Shown here one piece after another: positions 1 to 8,939 of a stretch of 23,677 bases of DNA (positions are counted from its first letter, which is position 1; each line of letters starts with the position of its first letter). The stretch is from UBA6176 sp041688515 (lineage in GTDB: Bacteria > Verrucomicrobiota > Verrucomicrobiia > Limisphaerales > UBA9464). The stretch lies in the NCBI GenBank assembly GCA_041688515.1, contig JBDNHZ010000377.1, forward strand, positions 1 to 23,677, written 5' to 3'. The translations under genes and the position numbers were made by a program. The notes beneath the pieces are model-generated. The model was not told the origin of the DNA. It did no database searches and was given only the letters and a program-made list of their open reading frames with translations.

Positions 1-3000
1 ACCCGGTAATCCTCCACCTCACCGTCGTTCGCCAGTCCGGTCGCCCCAAGCCCACCGGCGGAGCTCAGGCGAAACCGTGCGTAGCTGGGCTTGTTTTTTG
101 CGCCTGCCGGGACCGTGAAGGTTAGAAGGTTCAGACCGTTGTTAACGGTTCGCGAAGCAAACACGTGTTCCCCCGCATCGATCCAATCGCCATCGGCGTT
201 GTAGTCGATGAACGCATCCAGACGGACGGGATGGGTTGGGGTGCGCACCCGCACGGCGACGGTGGCCGATCTACCGGCGATCAACGGCGTTGGGAAGGCC
301 ACGCCGTCGTCGTCGTCGATGCCGTTGAGATCGTCCCCGAGCGCGAGAGGGGCCGGTTGCCCATTGCGCTCTGGATCCAGGAACCGTCCGAGGCGCAGTC
401 CGGGGACGATCCGATGCCGTGCCCCGGCGCGACTGGCAAGGGTCGGGTAAGCCGGATCCGGCGCATCTCCCCAGTCGAGGCGCACCGCGGGTTGAATGAC
501 GCCATTGGCCGAGGGGCCGTCGATGTGAAAGGACGGATGCTGCCCAATCAATCGGAGCGGAAGGCGGAACTCGGCGCGCACCACCAGGAATTGTCCGGTG
601 CAGGTCACTCCGGTGACGGGATGGGTCCAGGCGACCGGGCCGGCGAAGGCGATGCGAAGCTGGAGAGCCCGCGTGGGCAGGCCAGGAACCGGCAGATCCG
701 GCTGGATCGACACGATGCGAGCCGTGCCGGGAATCCGGCCAAGGGCCCCGCTGGTGAGCGGAAAGCGGCAGGAGACGGTTCCATCGGCCCCGACCCAGGC
801 GGCCTCGACGCCCCGCAGCGCGGCGCCTTCGAGCAGCATCTCCAGGGTGGCGGTGTTCCCGGCCGTTGGACGCGACCGGATGCGGGCCGTCAGAGGTCCG
901 CCGCTGGTCCTGCCGACCAGGCGGGCCGAGAACTCCGCCTCGGAGACGGGCTGCCCCGGCAGATCGATGTCGGATGCCCCGGTCAGAAAGTCCCAGTCGG
1001 TGCTGTTGAAGACGACGCCCTGCGGACGACCGACAATCTGCGCCAGATCGAGGGAACGCCGGACGCGGAGTCGCATCGTTGCCGGAACCCCGCCGGGCAA
1101 TCCGTTGGCGGCGGGCGGAGCGGCGAGCCGAAACCCGGTGTCGCCGGCACCATCACGGGTCCCCCGGATCCGCTGTCCCTCGGTGGCGGCGTAGGCGAAG
1201 CCATCCCGGATGAGACCTGAATTGCGGAGCCGGAATGAACCCGCCTCGGAGGAACGAAGGCTCATGCGACTCACGCCCGAGACCGCACTGGTGGGATCGG
1301 CGGGCAGGATGACAACGCGGGTGACGTTTGAAAGCACGGTGCCGTCCGGCAACTGGACGTGCTTGGGCCAGGCGGTGAAGCCTTGTTCCTCGCCCCCATC
1401 GGTCTCACCGCCTTCTTCATCGCCACCGCCGGTGATGGCATCGCCAACGGCATCGGCGGCGTTCCCGGCCACCGCCACGGCCATGCTCGCCGTTTTGACG
1501 GCGACGGCTCCCAGCGCATCCGCCGCGTTCCCGGCGGTGATGGCGACGTTGGCAATCACATGTCCAATGGCGGAGCCAAGTCCTGCCGTCGCAGCCCCGC
1601 GTCCGGGGGTGAAACCGGCCGGAGGCATCCCGCGAATGCGGATGGGAGCCAGGTTTGGAAAGGTGGCCCCACCCAGGGGCAGCCCTCCGCGACCCAGGAA
1701 GATCACCCGGTTCGATCGCGCTCCCAGTGCGGACGTATCCGGGGTCAGGGTCAGGACGGTGTCCGCGTAGGTGATGCGGGTGACGCCGAGGGGGCGATTG
1801 GTGGCTCCGCCGACGGTTCCAAAGCCGCGCAGGACCAGGCTGGCGGGGAAGTCGGGAGAATCGGCCGCGATCCGGGCAAAGCGCGCCAACCGGGTATCGG
1901 CAGCGGGGCCAGACGCGCCTTCAGAACCTTCGACCCCCGCCTCGATGCCATCGCTGTCCCCGGCTTCGAGCACCACGCCGTCTTCGCTGTCCCCATCGAC
2001 CGAGACGTCGAGGGCACCGTCGGCCGCCTCAACGACAACGGCGTCCCCTTCGGGTGCGGCGGGGATTCCATCGGCGGCCAGCTCGGCACCGGGTGGCGGG
2101 CCGGGAGGCTTGCTGGCGGCATTGGAAGGGTCGGTGCCGGCGAGCAGTTCAAGCCGGTTGGAGAACAGATCTCCGGCGTGATCATTGGCACCGTTCTCGT
2201 CGGGCGTTCCCCCGAGGAAAGCCAGCTCCCAGGAATCTTCCAGGCCATCGCCATCCAGGTCCGAGTGGAATCCCGCCGGCACATCGGTCAGGGCAAGCGC
2301 AATGACCTCAATGGCGCGTTCGGCGCAGGCTGGGACCGCGACATCCTCGAAGCCGATCAATCGGACCAACGCGCCCTCCGGCACATCAAAGGCGGCCCCG
2401 GGAAGGTAAGCCCGGCCGTAACGATCCCGGAGTGCGACCCGCTTGCCGGTCGCGTCGAACAGGATCCCGCAGTCACCGAGGAAGGAGTTGAGACCGACGG
2501 CGAGCGCCAGATCCACGCGGGGCCGCGGCAGGACGGAATCGAGAATCGTGCGCGCCCCTGCGGCGGCGTTGGAGACGAAGGCGGCGGGAAAGAGGGTCAG
2601 GCTGGCGTACGGTTCCGGCAGGCTGTTCGATTCCACCAGGACGCGGAGTGCCTCGGCCAGAGGCGGGTAGGTGGAGAGCCGGATGACATTGGTCCCATTG
2701 GTCACGGTGGTGATGTTCGAGTAGGTGCAGACGCCGTAGAGACTGGCGTTCAGCAATCGCAGTTGGACCACCTGGGAATTGGTCAGGAGCTTGGTTCCCT
2801 GATCGAGCCCTTTGAGGAGCGCATTCAGGTTCCAGGTATTCGAGCGCAGGGGTGAACCCAGCCAGTTCAGTGCGTCCACCGGAGGATTCGTCCGTCCGGC
2901 ATCGTGCGGACGATGGGAGAACAAGGTCACCCGATTCGTGCGCGGCCAGGCATTGGTCGGGATGAGCAGATCGAGTTTCCGTTCCATCAGGACGCTGACC

Positions 3001-5387
3001 AGGACGTCCACCGGCTGGAGCACGGCGTTGACCTGCGGCGGAAGATTGGTGCGCGCGAAGGTCCGGGCATCTGCCTCCCACACCTCGGCCTGACGCGCCA
3101 ACGTCAGCGGCACGTCGGTCACGGGCGGAGTGAAGGGAACAGTCTCGAAGGCCGGCGGCGGTACCGTCACCACGCCGAGCAACTCGCGCCCGCTCGGTTC
3201 GGTGGGAGGCGTGCGATCGGGCGTCACGTAGAAGTGTTCCGGCGTCGAGAGCGACACGATGGAACCGGCGGTGAAATTCAGCCGCAGATCGGCGGCGGGA
3301 GGAACCGGCGGCGACTTGAGGGAGGTCATCGCCTGGGCCAGGAGTGAACCCTGCGGCGTGCGGACCTGGACGAGCGTCCCGGTCTGGGCTCCGCCTCCCG
3401 GGGGAGGGAGGAGGAACGGTTGCGGGGTCACGCTGAGGTCCACCGGGAAGATCAACGTCGAGGCGATGTGATTGGAGCCCGGAGCGCTGTTGGTCCGGGC
3501 CGGATTGAACCCGGACAGGATCTCGTCGAAATCGGTGAACCCATCGCCATCGGAGTCGGGTCCAGCCAGGGGATTCAAGCCACGGACCTCCTCGACGAAA
3601 TCAGGAACCCCATCGGCATCGGAATCGAGGGCGTACCAGGGTTGGGTGAACTGATAACGGGCGGAAACGATGGACGATCGGGCGGTGCCGGTCGCCGGGG
3701 ATCCGTAGGCTTCGATGGCCGTCTCGCGGTAAACAAAGAGGGGCGCCGTGTAGATCGTCCAGGGACTCCCGTTGGTCCGGAAGAACAGGCGATCGACGGG
3801 ATTGCCGGCGGTGAGGGTGACGAAGATTCCGGCGTTGAAGACGCCCGAAGCCGGGCGTAGCCGGAGGTCCGAGACGAGGGTGCCGATGGCGGGCGACAGG
3901 GTCGCGATGGCGATGGACTCCTGGTACTGCGAAACCAGGGCGTGGGTGGTGTTGGGTTCGGTGGCGACGGTGCCCGCCACGGGTTGGGACAGTCCGGTCC
4001 CTGAACTCGCGAAGGACTCGCCCGTGACATGAAGCACCCGGTTGGTCACGCCCGGAAGGGTGTTGGTCCCGAAGGCAGGAGCGGAGGCCCAGTCGGCGAC
4101 CGAGTTCAACGCCAGCAACACCGGCGCGGGACTGACAAAGGGTTCCCGTTGAAACTGGGCGACGTTGGCCTGGGCGGCGGTCCGGGCCAGCGGGGACAAC
4201 CGACCGGAAGCGTTCACCGGGTATCCTTTGCCGTCCCAGGCCATGCTCAGGAACGTCGCCGAGATCCCGCCGGCACCCGAAAGCAGATGGACACTGGTCG
4301 GGCCGGACCCGACGAACCGCGTGAAGGGATCGAGGGCGGTGGCGGCAAAGCTCGCGACCCGGACGATATTGGCACGGCCATCGTAGGCGTAGATCTCGGC
4401 GAGAGTGCCTTGGTTGGCGATCACGCCCAACTGGGTGGCGGTGCTCCCGGACAACACCTGGACGGCATCGACCTTGTTGGTGCCGAAGGACAGCAAGGCG
4501 AGTGGCACCGCATTCAACTCGTAGTCCCCCGGGGCAGGCTCGCTCAACGGATGTACGGCAACCGTCGAGGTTCCCGGGACGTGGACGAGGAAGGTTGGAT
4601 AGAAGCGGTTCGAGAAGGTTCCCGCGGCGTACTCAATCGCCAACGGCAAGCCGGTGATGGAGGCGTCCAGACGGGTCAATCCGCCGGCGAAATTGTAGAG
4701 GAGGATCGAACTCGCTGCCGGAGCCCGGGCCACGGCGATGGCGAACTCGGAGGGAGAATTGGTTTCCGGCAGAAGCCGATTGCCCCGCGAGAGCGCGGCC
4801 GGGAGGACCGAGTCCGAGAAGGGTTGAAACGTCGGGGAGAGATTGCGCGTGAGCGAAAGGCGGTAGGGATTGGGTTCGCCATCCCCGATGCTGGCGCTGA
4901 ACAGATCCATCCAGACGCTGGCACCCGCACCGCCCACCTCAACGGCAACCACGAAGTTCGGCTTCAATCCCGTCGGATAGAGCGGGAACGGCTGGGGGTT
5001 GGTCGCCAGAGGATCGGCGTTGAGCAACGTCAGTCGGTTGCCCATTGGACTGGCGAACACCAGGTCATCGCGGTTGGTGGCGGTGAGCGACACGACGACC
5101 GCCGCCGCTTCTTTGGCGAGCAACGGTCCGGTGCTGAATCCGGTGACCTGGGTCAGCCCGGACGGCCGGGCGAGGTTCCACGTGGGCTTGCCGCCCGAGA
5201 CGACGCCCAGTCGGTACTGGCCGCTGGATTTGTCGACGATCACCAACTCGAGGGTGCCGTTGCCATCGAGGTCCGCCGCAGTGGTGAATTCCATCTCCGT
5301 CTCCGTTACCGGCTCCGGCCGTAGGGCAGCCCGGGCCACCGTGGACGCACCCACCAGCAGGAACAGCGTTCCAAGTAGAGTTCTCAT
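1..5387 (-). CDS. Giant secreted multidomain protein with GEVED domain (3' end outside window)
   Basis: An open frame runs from the ATG at 5387-5385 to the left edge without a stop that I could find, giving at least 1795 residues; the C-terminus is missing. I checked the frame near residues 1-40, 110, 210, 450, 610, 710, 850, 970, 1050, 1330 and 1690-1795. Residues 1-20 (MRTLLGTLFLLVGASTVARA) look like a signal peptide. An FG-GAP/VCBS-like stretch follows, with LDGNGTLELVIVD near residue 45. About 515-575 resembles the chitobiase C-terminal Ig-like domain (FFRTNGSPWTIYTAPLF, then TAIEAYG). Calcium-loop motifs DSDADG (~587), DSDGDG (~609) and DLDGDG (~1046) follow. An acidic linker spans ~1110-1158 and an Ala-rich segment ~1275-1320. 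From DWGDAPDP (~1637) to DGEVEDY the sequence fits a GEVED domain well. The start lies 11 bp after the stop of the preceding gene, which suggests an operon; no Shine-Dalgarno sequence is visible. A secreted or surface role is inferred. The exact function is unknown. Confidence 0.88.
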   Translation of the reverse strand, partial: MRTLLGTLFLLVGASTVARAALRPEPVTETEMEFTTAADLDGNGTLELVIVDKSSGQYRLGVVSGGKPTWNLARPSGLTQVTGFSTGPLLAKEAAAVVVSLTATNRDDLVFASPMGNRLTLLNADPLATNPQPFPLYPTGLKPNFVVAVEVGGAGASVWMDLFSASIGDGEPNPYRLSLTRNLSPTFQPFSDSVLPAALSRGNRLLPETNSPSEFAIAVARAPAASSILLYNFAGGLTRLDASITGLPLAIEYAAGTFSNRFYPTFLVHVPGTSTVAVHPLSEPAPGDYELNAVPLALLSFGTNKVDAVQVLSGSTATQLGVIANQGTLAEIYAYDGRANIVRVASFAATALDPFTRFVGSGPTSVHLLSGAGGISATFLSMAWDGKGYPVNASGRLSPLARTAAQANVAQFQREPFVSPAPVLLALNSVADWASAPAFGTNTLPGVTNRVLHVTGESFASSGTGLSQPVAGTVATEPNTTHALVSQYQESIAIATLSPAIGTLVSDLRLRPASGVFNAGIFVTLTAGNPVDRLFFRTNGSPWTIYTAPLFVYRETAIEAYGSPATGTARSSIVSARYQFTQPWYALDSDADGVPDFVEEVRGLNPLAGPDSDGDGFTDFDEILSGFNPARTNSAPGSNHIASTLIFPVDLSVTPQPFLLPPPGGGAQTGTLVQVRTPQGSLLAQAMTSLKSPPVPPAADLRLNFTAGSIVSLSTPEHFYVTPDRTPPTEPSGRELLGVVTVPPPAFETVPFTPPVTDVPLTLARQAEVWEADARTFARTNLPPQVNAVLQPVDVLVSVLMERKLDLLIPTNAWPRTNRVTLFSHRPHDAGRTNPPVDALNWLGSPLRSNTWNLNALLKGLDQGTKLLTNSQVVQLRLLNASLYGVCTYSNITTVTNGTNVIRLSTYPPLAEALRVLVESNSLPEPYASLTLFPAAFVSNAAAGARTILDSVLPRPRVDLALAVGLNSFLGDCGILFDATGKRVALRDRYGRAYLPGAAFDVPEGALVRLIGFEDVAVPACAERAIEVIALALTDVPAGFHSDLDGDGLEDSWELAFLGGTPDENGANDHAGDLFSNRLELLAGTDPSNAASKPPGPPPGAELAADGIPAAPEGDAVVVEAADGALDVSVDGDSEDGVVLEAGDSDGIEAGVEGSEGASGPAADTRLARFARIAADSPDFPASLVLRGFGTVGGATNRPLGVTRITYADTVLTLTPDTSALGARSNRVIFLGRGGLPLGGATFPNLAPIRIRGMPPAGFTPGRGAATAGLGSAIGHVIANVAITAGNAADALGAVAVKTASMAVAVAGNAADAVGDAITGGGDEEGGETDGGEEQGFTAWPKHVQLPDGTVLSNVTRVVILPADPTSAVSGVSRMSLRSSEAGSFRLRNSGLIRDGFAYAATEGQRIRGTRDGAGDTGFRLAAPPAANGLPGGVPATMRLRVRRSLDLAQIVGRPQGVVFNSTDWDFLTGASDIDLPGQPVSEAEFSARLVGRTSGGPLTARIRSRPTAGNTATLEMLLEGAALRGVEAAWVGADGTVSCRFPLTSGALGRIPGTARIVSIQPDLPVPGLPTRALQLRIAFAGPVAWTHPVTGVTCTGQFLVVRAEFRLPLRLIGQHPSFHIDGPSANGVIQPAVRLDWGDAPDPAYPTLASRAGARHRIVPGLRLGRFLDPERNGQPAPLALGDDLNGIDDDDGVAFPTPLIAGRSATVAVRVRTPTHPVRLDAFIDYNADGDWIDAGEHVFASRTVNNGLNLLTFTVPAGAKNKPSYARFRLSSAGGLGATGLANDGEVEDYR

Positions 5388-5398
5388 GGCGTCGGGTT

Positions 5399-8300
5399 TC
5401 AAGGAGTGGCAGTGACGGTGTTGGTGGGAAGGACCTCGATCATCTCGCCGTACTGATCGAACCGGACGAGGAAGTACTGGTAACTCGCACCGGAGATCAC
5501 CGGCTGGGTGTCCAGGAGGAAGACGCCGTAGGCTGTGCCGTACGGGAAGATGCCGATGAACGGATCGGTGATCTTGGTGCCGGGGATTGCCACCGGCGCA
5601 GCCGTCAGGATTGGATCGGTGAAGACGCTGTGGTCGATCCCATCGATCAGGGGAGTCACCTGGATCAGGTCGCCCGACGGCTGGGGGAAGGTCGTGCTGG
5701 GAACCTGCCGTCGATAGAGCACGGCAGAGATCGCGGGCTGACCGATGAGGAACACCGGCAGTTCCAGGAACGGTGGACGCGATTGGGTGCCCGTGATGAT
5801 CACTTGTCCGAGGATTGGCCGAGACGATTCCGCCTCCTTGTACAGGACATCATCGGGATCAACGCTTCCGTTCAACCAAGCGTTCCGACCGGTGGCCACG
5901 TTGAAGGGGAACTCCGGGGTGATCGATGCCGACCCGATCGCCACGCCAATGCCGTTGAAGTCGGCCGTGCCGCTGCCATCCGGGTTGCCGTTCCTGATCC
6001 GCACGGCGGCGAATCCCGGCGTGACGGTGGTGAAGTCCGAGCGGGTCGGAGGAAGCGGACGCCGCGGCCAGTCCACCAGCTTGTTGGTTGAGACTGCACC
6101 CGATCCCGCCGGCAACATCTTGGCGGCGCTGGCGACGCCCACGGTCCCGTCGAGCGCCACCGCCTCGATCAGGACGTACAGATCGGCCGAGACCGACGCG
6201 CGGTGAAGCAGATTGGAGAACACCGGCCCAACCCCCATGCGACTGCCGAGGACCGTGGTGTCGATCACCGTGCAGGGCAGATTGGTGATGCCCGACGCCG
6301 TCACGAAATCACGGTACACGGCCGGGGCCAGGAGAAGCGTCCGGTCGAGAACGACCGGGGCGGCGATCGACGGACGTGCCTCGCGCCTCGTGCCACTTCC
6401 CGATCCGGTGGTGACGAGCCCGGCGATGGGGATCAAGACGGGAGCGCCCTGGCGATCCGGATTGCCGATCCAGATCCGGTACCGGGCCGTGCCATAGGGC
6501 GCCGCGCTCCAGGTGAGGGTCATGGTGGTGCTGGGATCGTTGGTGCCGCCGTCTCCGGCGATCAGCGACAGGACGGATGCCGGAGGGGGCGGGGTGGAGA
6601 GGGAGATGATCACGGAACCGATCAGCGGACCGGCGTTGCCATCGGCATCCAGGTACTGGGTGTAGTAACGGGCACCGGCGAGATTGGCCGGCATGGAGTC
6701 GTCCTCGTACCCGACGGTCACCGTTCCCGCGGGAGCGGCAGCCCGGCCTGCCCCTGCGCCTGCGGTGGGCACCACCTGTCCCTCCGCCAGCATCGCCAGC
6801 GGTCCGTCATCGAGGCGTCGGTAGAGACGCCATTGTTCCGTATCGGCAGTCGGGGTGAAGGTCACCGGCACCGGATGAACGGTGCCGCCGGCGGCGCGCA
6901 TTTCGGGGATGATGTCGCGCGGGGTGTGGGACAGATGTCCGGGACCGGCGTTGGTCTGCTTCCACGCGACGGAGAGATCCATCTGCACGCCCCCGGCGAA
7001 GTTGCCGGGAGGCGGGGCGGGAACCGGCACAAAGAACGGCTTTGACTCGATCCCGTTGGCCAGGCCGAACGTCACCACGTTGGTCACCGTCGAGCGGTTG
7101 GTGGAAACGAAGTTCCAGTCCATCGAATTGAACGTGGTCGAGGTGGCATGCGACGCGTAGGACGGGGCCGTGACCGGCGGGAAGAAATGCCGGCCCAGAG
7201 TAGCGAAACCGCCGGGAAGGGATTTGTCGGCCACCTTGATCTCGACCCAGGCGATCTCCCGATTGGTCCGCGTGGCACGCAGCACATAGCGGGCGGCATT
7301 GGCGGGCAGGTTGGTCCCGCCGCCTTCAATCCGGATCGCCTGGGATCGGAGGTTCAACTCGGGTTCACGGACGGTGAGCAGCGGCGCGGAACCCTTGGGT
7401 CCGACGCGATCGCGGGGGATGCCGCGGGCGGGAGCCGAGTTGGCAGACATCAAGGGTCCGCAGGCGGTGTCCTGCACGGCGCGCACGGTGTACCAGAACA
7501 CCTTGCCGGCATCGGCCAGCACCGTGGGAGCCGTGGGCGAGCGATCAACGAAGGAGAAGCGATTCGTCCCAACGCGGTGATTCACGAACCCGATGGGAAG
7601 CGCCTTGCCGTGGTCCTCGTGCATGGCGTTGCGATCTTCCCAGCGGAAGATGGCGTAGCGGGCGACCTTCTGGGGACCGGCCTCGTCGGCAGGAGCCCAG
7701 TTCACCCGGAGGCGTTGCACGCCGGTCGCGCCTTCGATCAGGTAATCATTGGCCACCTTCACCCCGCGCGGTGCAGAGGGCGGAATCCGATCACACATCG
7801 TGACGCACAAGGCGGACGAATACAGGCCGTCCCGGCCGAGGACATCGCGGGCGGCCACGAAGTAGCAGTATCGGTCCCCGTCCTGAAACCCGGGTCCACC
7901 GAAGTGACGATCCCGGTTGTCGGTGATGAAAACCGTATTGGGATCGAGGATCAGATTGCCCACGTCTGCCGCGTTGAACTCCTTCGGGGGAACCACCGGC
8001 TGACGATTCACACGTTCAACCCCATTCGTCACCCGGGCCAATCCGGCCAGGACCCCGGCCCGCGGCGCATTGGTGAGGAACCCGAGGTTCTGGGCGACCG
8101 CACTGGGAATCCGATAGACGTTGAATCCCATCTGGGCCGGGTTCAGCCGACGCAGGGGGTCCGGCGTGGACCAGCGCAGGCGGGCGAGGAGATCGGCCTT
8201 CGGACTGTTGGTCGGCACATCCACCAGAACGCCGGGAGCCGGAAGGACCAGCGGGCTCCCCGGACGGATGGTCACACGGCCGAGGACAGCGCGATCGGCG

Positions 8301-8929
8301 CCGGCCACCGGATCGAACTCGCGCAACTCATAGGTGAAGGCAGTGATGCCGGTGGGAAGCGGTTCGGTCCAGGCCATGCCGAAGGCCAGGGCCGCGCCCG
8401 GATGTCGCCGGGAGAGAAGCAGGACCCGGGAGTGGAGCGAGGGATCCGCGTTGAGACCTTGAACCACCGCGGCCAGACGTTCTGGCAACGACACCGCCGG
8501 GGCCGGGATCAGCGACTGGAAGAGGCTGGTCACATGCTCGGCGAGTTCGTTCAGGTCTTCACCGACATTCACCGATCGATCCAGCAGCGGGGCGATCACC
8601 GCTGGATTGTCCTGGAGTCGCGTCACCGCCTGACGCGAATACACCCCCGGCGAGGCGGGTTCACCATCCTTGCGATACACGGCCACCACGCGGTTGGCGA
8701 AGGCCGTACCATCGGAGGATTGGTAGAGCAGATAGGACCAGTCCTGACCGGAGGGCTGCCGCCAGGTGGTTCCGACCGAGGCCAGCCAGGAGGCCTGTGG
8801 CAGCGGAGCCGCCCTCAGGAGGGGGGCAATCCAGGCGAGCAGACCGATCAGGCTGAACCGGGTCATCGCCCGGATGACCCTGGGAAGCGGAAGAAGGTTC
8901 ATGGAGAGGGACAGGTTGGAAGAGTTCAT
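5399..8929 (-). CDS. Secreted fibronectin-type-III-rich protein, 1176 aa
   Basis: I chose the ATG at 8929 because GAGG sits 8 nt upstream (GAGGACCCACCCATG) and because a start further upstream would run into the preceding gene. The N-terminus carries a hydrophobic signal-peptide-like segment (MTRFSLIGLLAWIAPLLRAA, residues ~22-41). The rest is predicted beta-rich. Fibronectin-III-like units are recognisable, for example PPSAPRGVKV through RLRVNWAPAD (~385-415) with a following RYAIFRWED strand, and the last one around GASYQYFLVRFDQYGE (~1146). Another candidate unit contains TMTLTWSAAPYGTARYRIWIG. Four cysteines cluster near residues 355-385 (YCYF, ALCVTMCD), which fits an oxidising extracytoplasmic location. 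I see no catalytic motif, C-terminal membrane anchor or sorting signal. The gene lies 10 bp after the stop of the 2096-aa gene and 11 bp before the start of the GEVED-domain gene. It probably works with them as a secreted scaffold or adhesin; this is inferred from domains and order only. Confidence 0.87.
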   Translation of the reverse strand: MNSSNLSLSMNLLPLPRVIRAMTRFSLIGLLAWIAPLLRAAPLPQASWLASVGTTWRQPSGQDWSYLLYQSSDGTAFANRVVAVYRKDGEPASPGVYSRQAVTRLQDNPAVIAPLLDRSVNVGEDLNELAEHVTSLFQSLIPAPAVSLPERLAAVVQGLNADPSLHSRVLLLSRRHPGAALAFGMAWTEPLPTGITAFTYELREFDPVAGADRAVLGRVTIRPGSPLVLPAPGVLVDVPTNSPKADLLARLRWSTPDPLRRLNPAQMGFNVYRIPSAVAQNLGFLTNAPRAGVLAGLARVTNGVERVNRQPVVPPKEFNAADVGNLILDPNTVFITDNRDRHFGGPGFQDGDRYCYFVAARDVLGRDGLYSSALCVTMCDRIPPSAPRGVKVANDYLIEGATGVQRLRVNWAPADEAGPQKVARYAIFRWEDRNAMHEDHGKALPIGFVNHRVGTNRFSFVDRSPTAPTVLADAGKVFWYTVRAVQDTACGPLMSANSAPARGIPRDRVGPKGSAPLLTVREPELNLRSQAIRIEGGGTNLPANAARYVLRATRTNREIAWVEIKVADKSLPGGFATLGRHFFPPVTAPSYASHATSTTFNSMDWNFVSTNRSTVTNVVTFGLANGIESKPFFVPVPAPPPGNFAGGVQMDLSVAWKQTNAGPGHLSHTPRDIIPEMRAAGGTVHPVPVTFTPTADTEQWRLYRRLDDGPLAMLAEGQVVPTAGAGAGRAAAPAGTVTVGYEDDSMPANLAGARYYTQYLDADGNAGPLIGSVIISLSTPPPPASVLSLIAGDGGTNDPSTTMTLTWSAAPYGTARYRIWIGNPDRQGAPVLIPIAGLVTTGSGSGTRREARPSIAAPVVLDRTLLLAPAVYRDFVTASGITNLPCTVIDTTVLGSRMGVGPVFSNLLHRASVSADLYVLIEAVALDGTVGVASAAKMLPAGSGAVSTNKLVDWPRRPLPPTRSDFTTVTPGFAAVRIRNGNPDGSGTADFNGIGVAIGSASITPEFPFNVATGRNAWLNGSVDPDDVLYKEAESSRPILGQVIITGTQSRPPFLELPVFLIGQPAISAVLYRRQVPSTTFPQPSGDLIQVTPLIDGIDHSVFTDPILTAAPVAIPGTKITDPFIGIFPYGTAYGVFLLDTQPVISGASYQYFLVRFDQYGEMIEVLPTNTVTATP

Positions 8930-8939
8930 GGGTGGGTCC

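Noticed and set aside
1359..2855. Long plus-strand open frame of 498 codons
   Set aside because: It is antisense to the GEVED-domain gene, rich in Gly/Arg/Gln/Asp with no domain or signal; a shadow of GC-rich codons.
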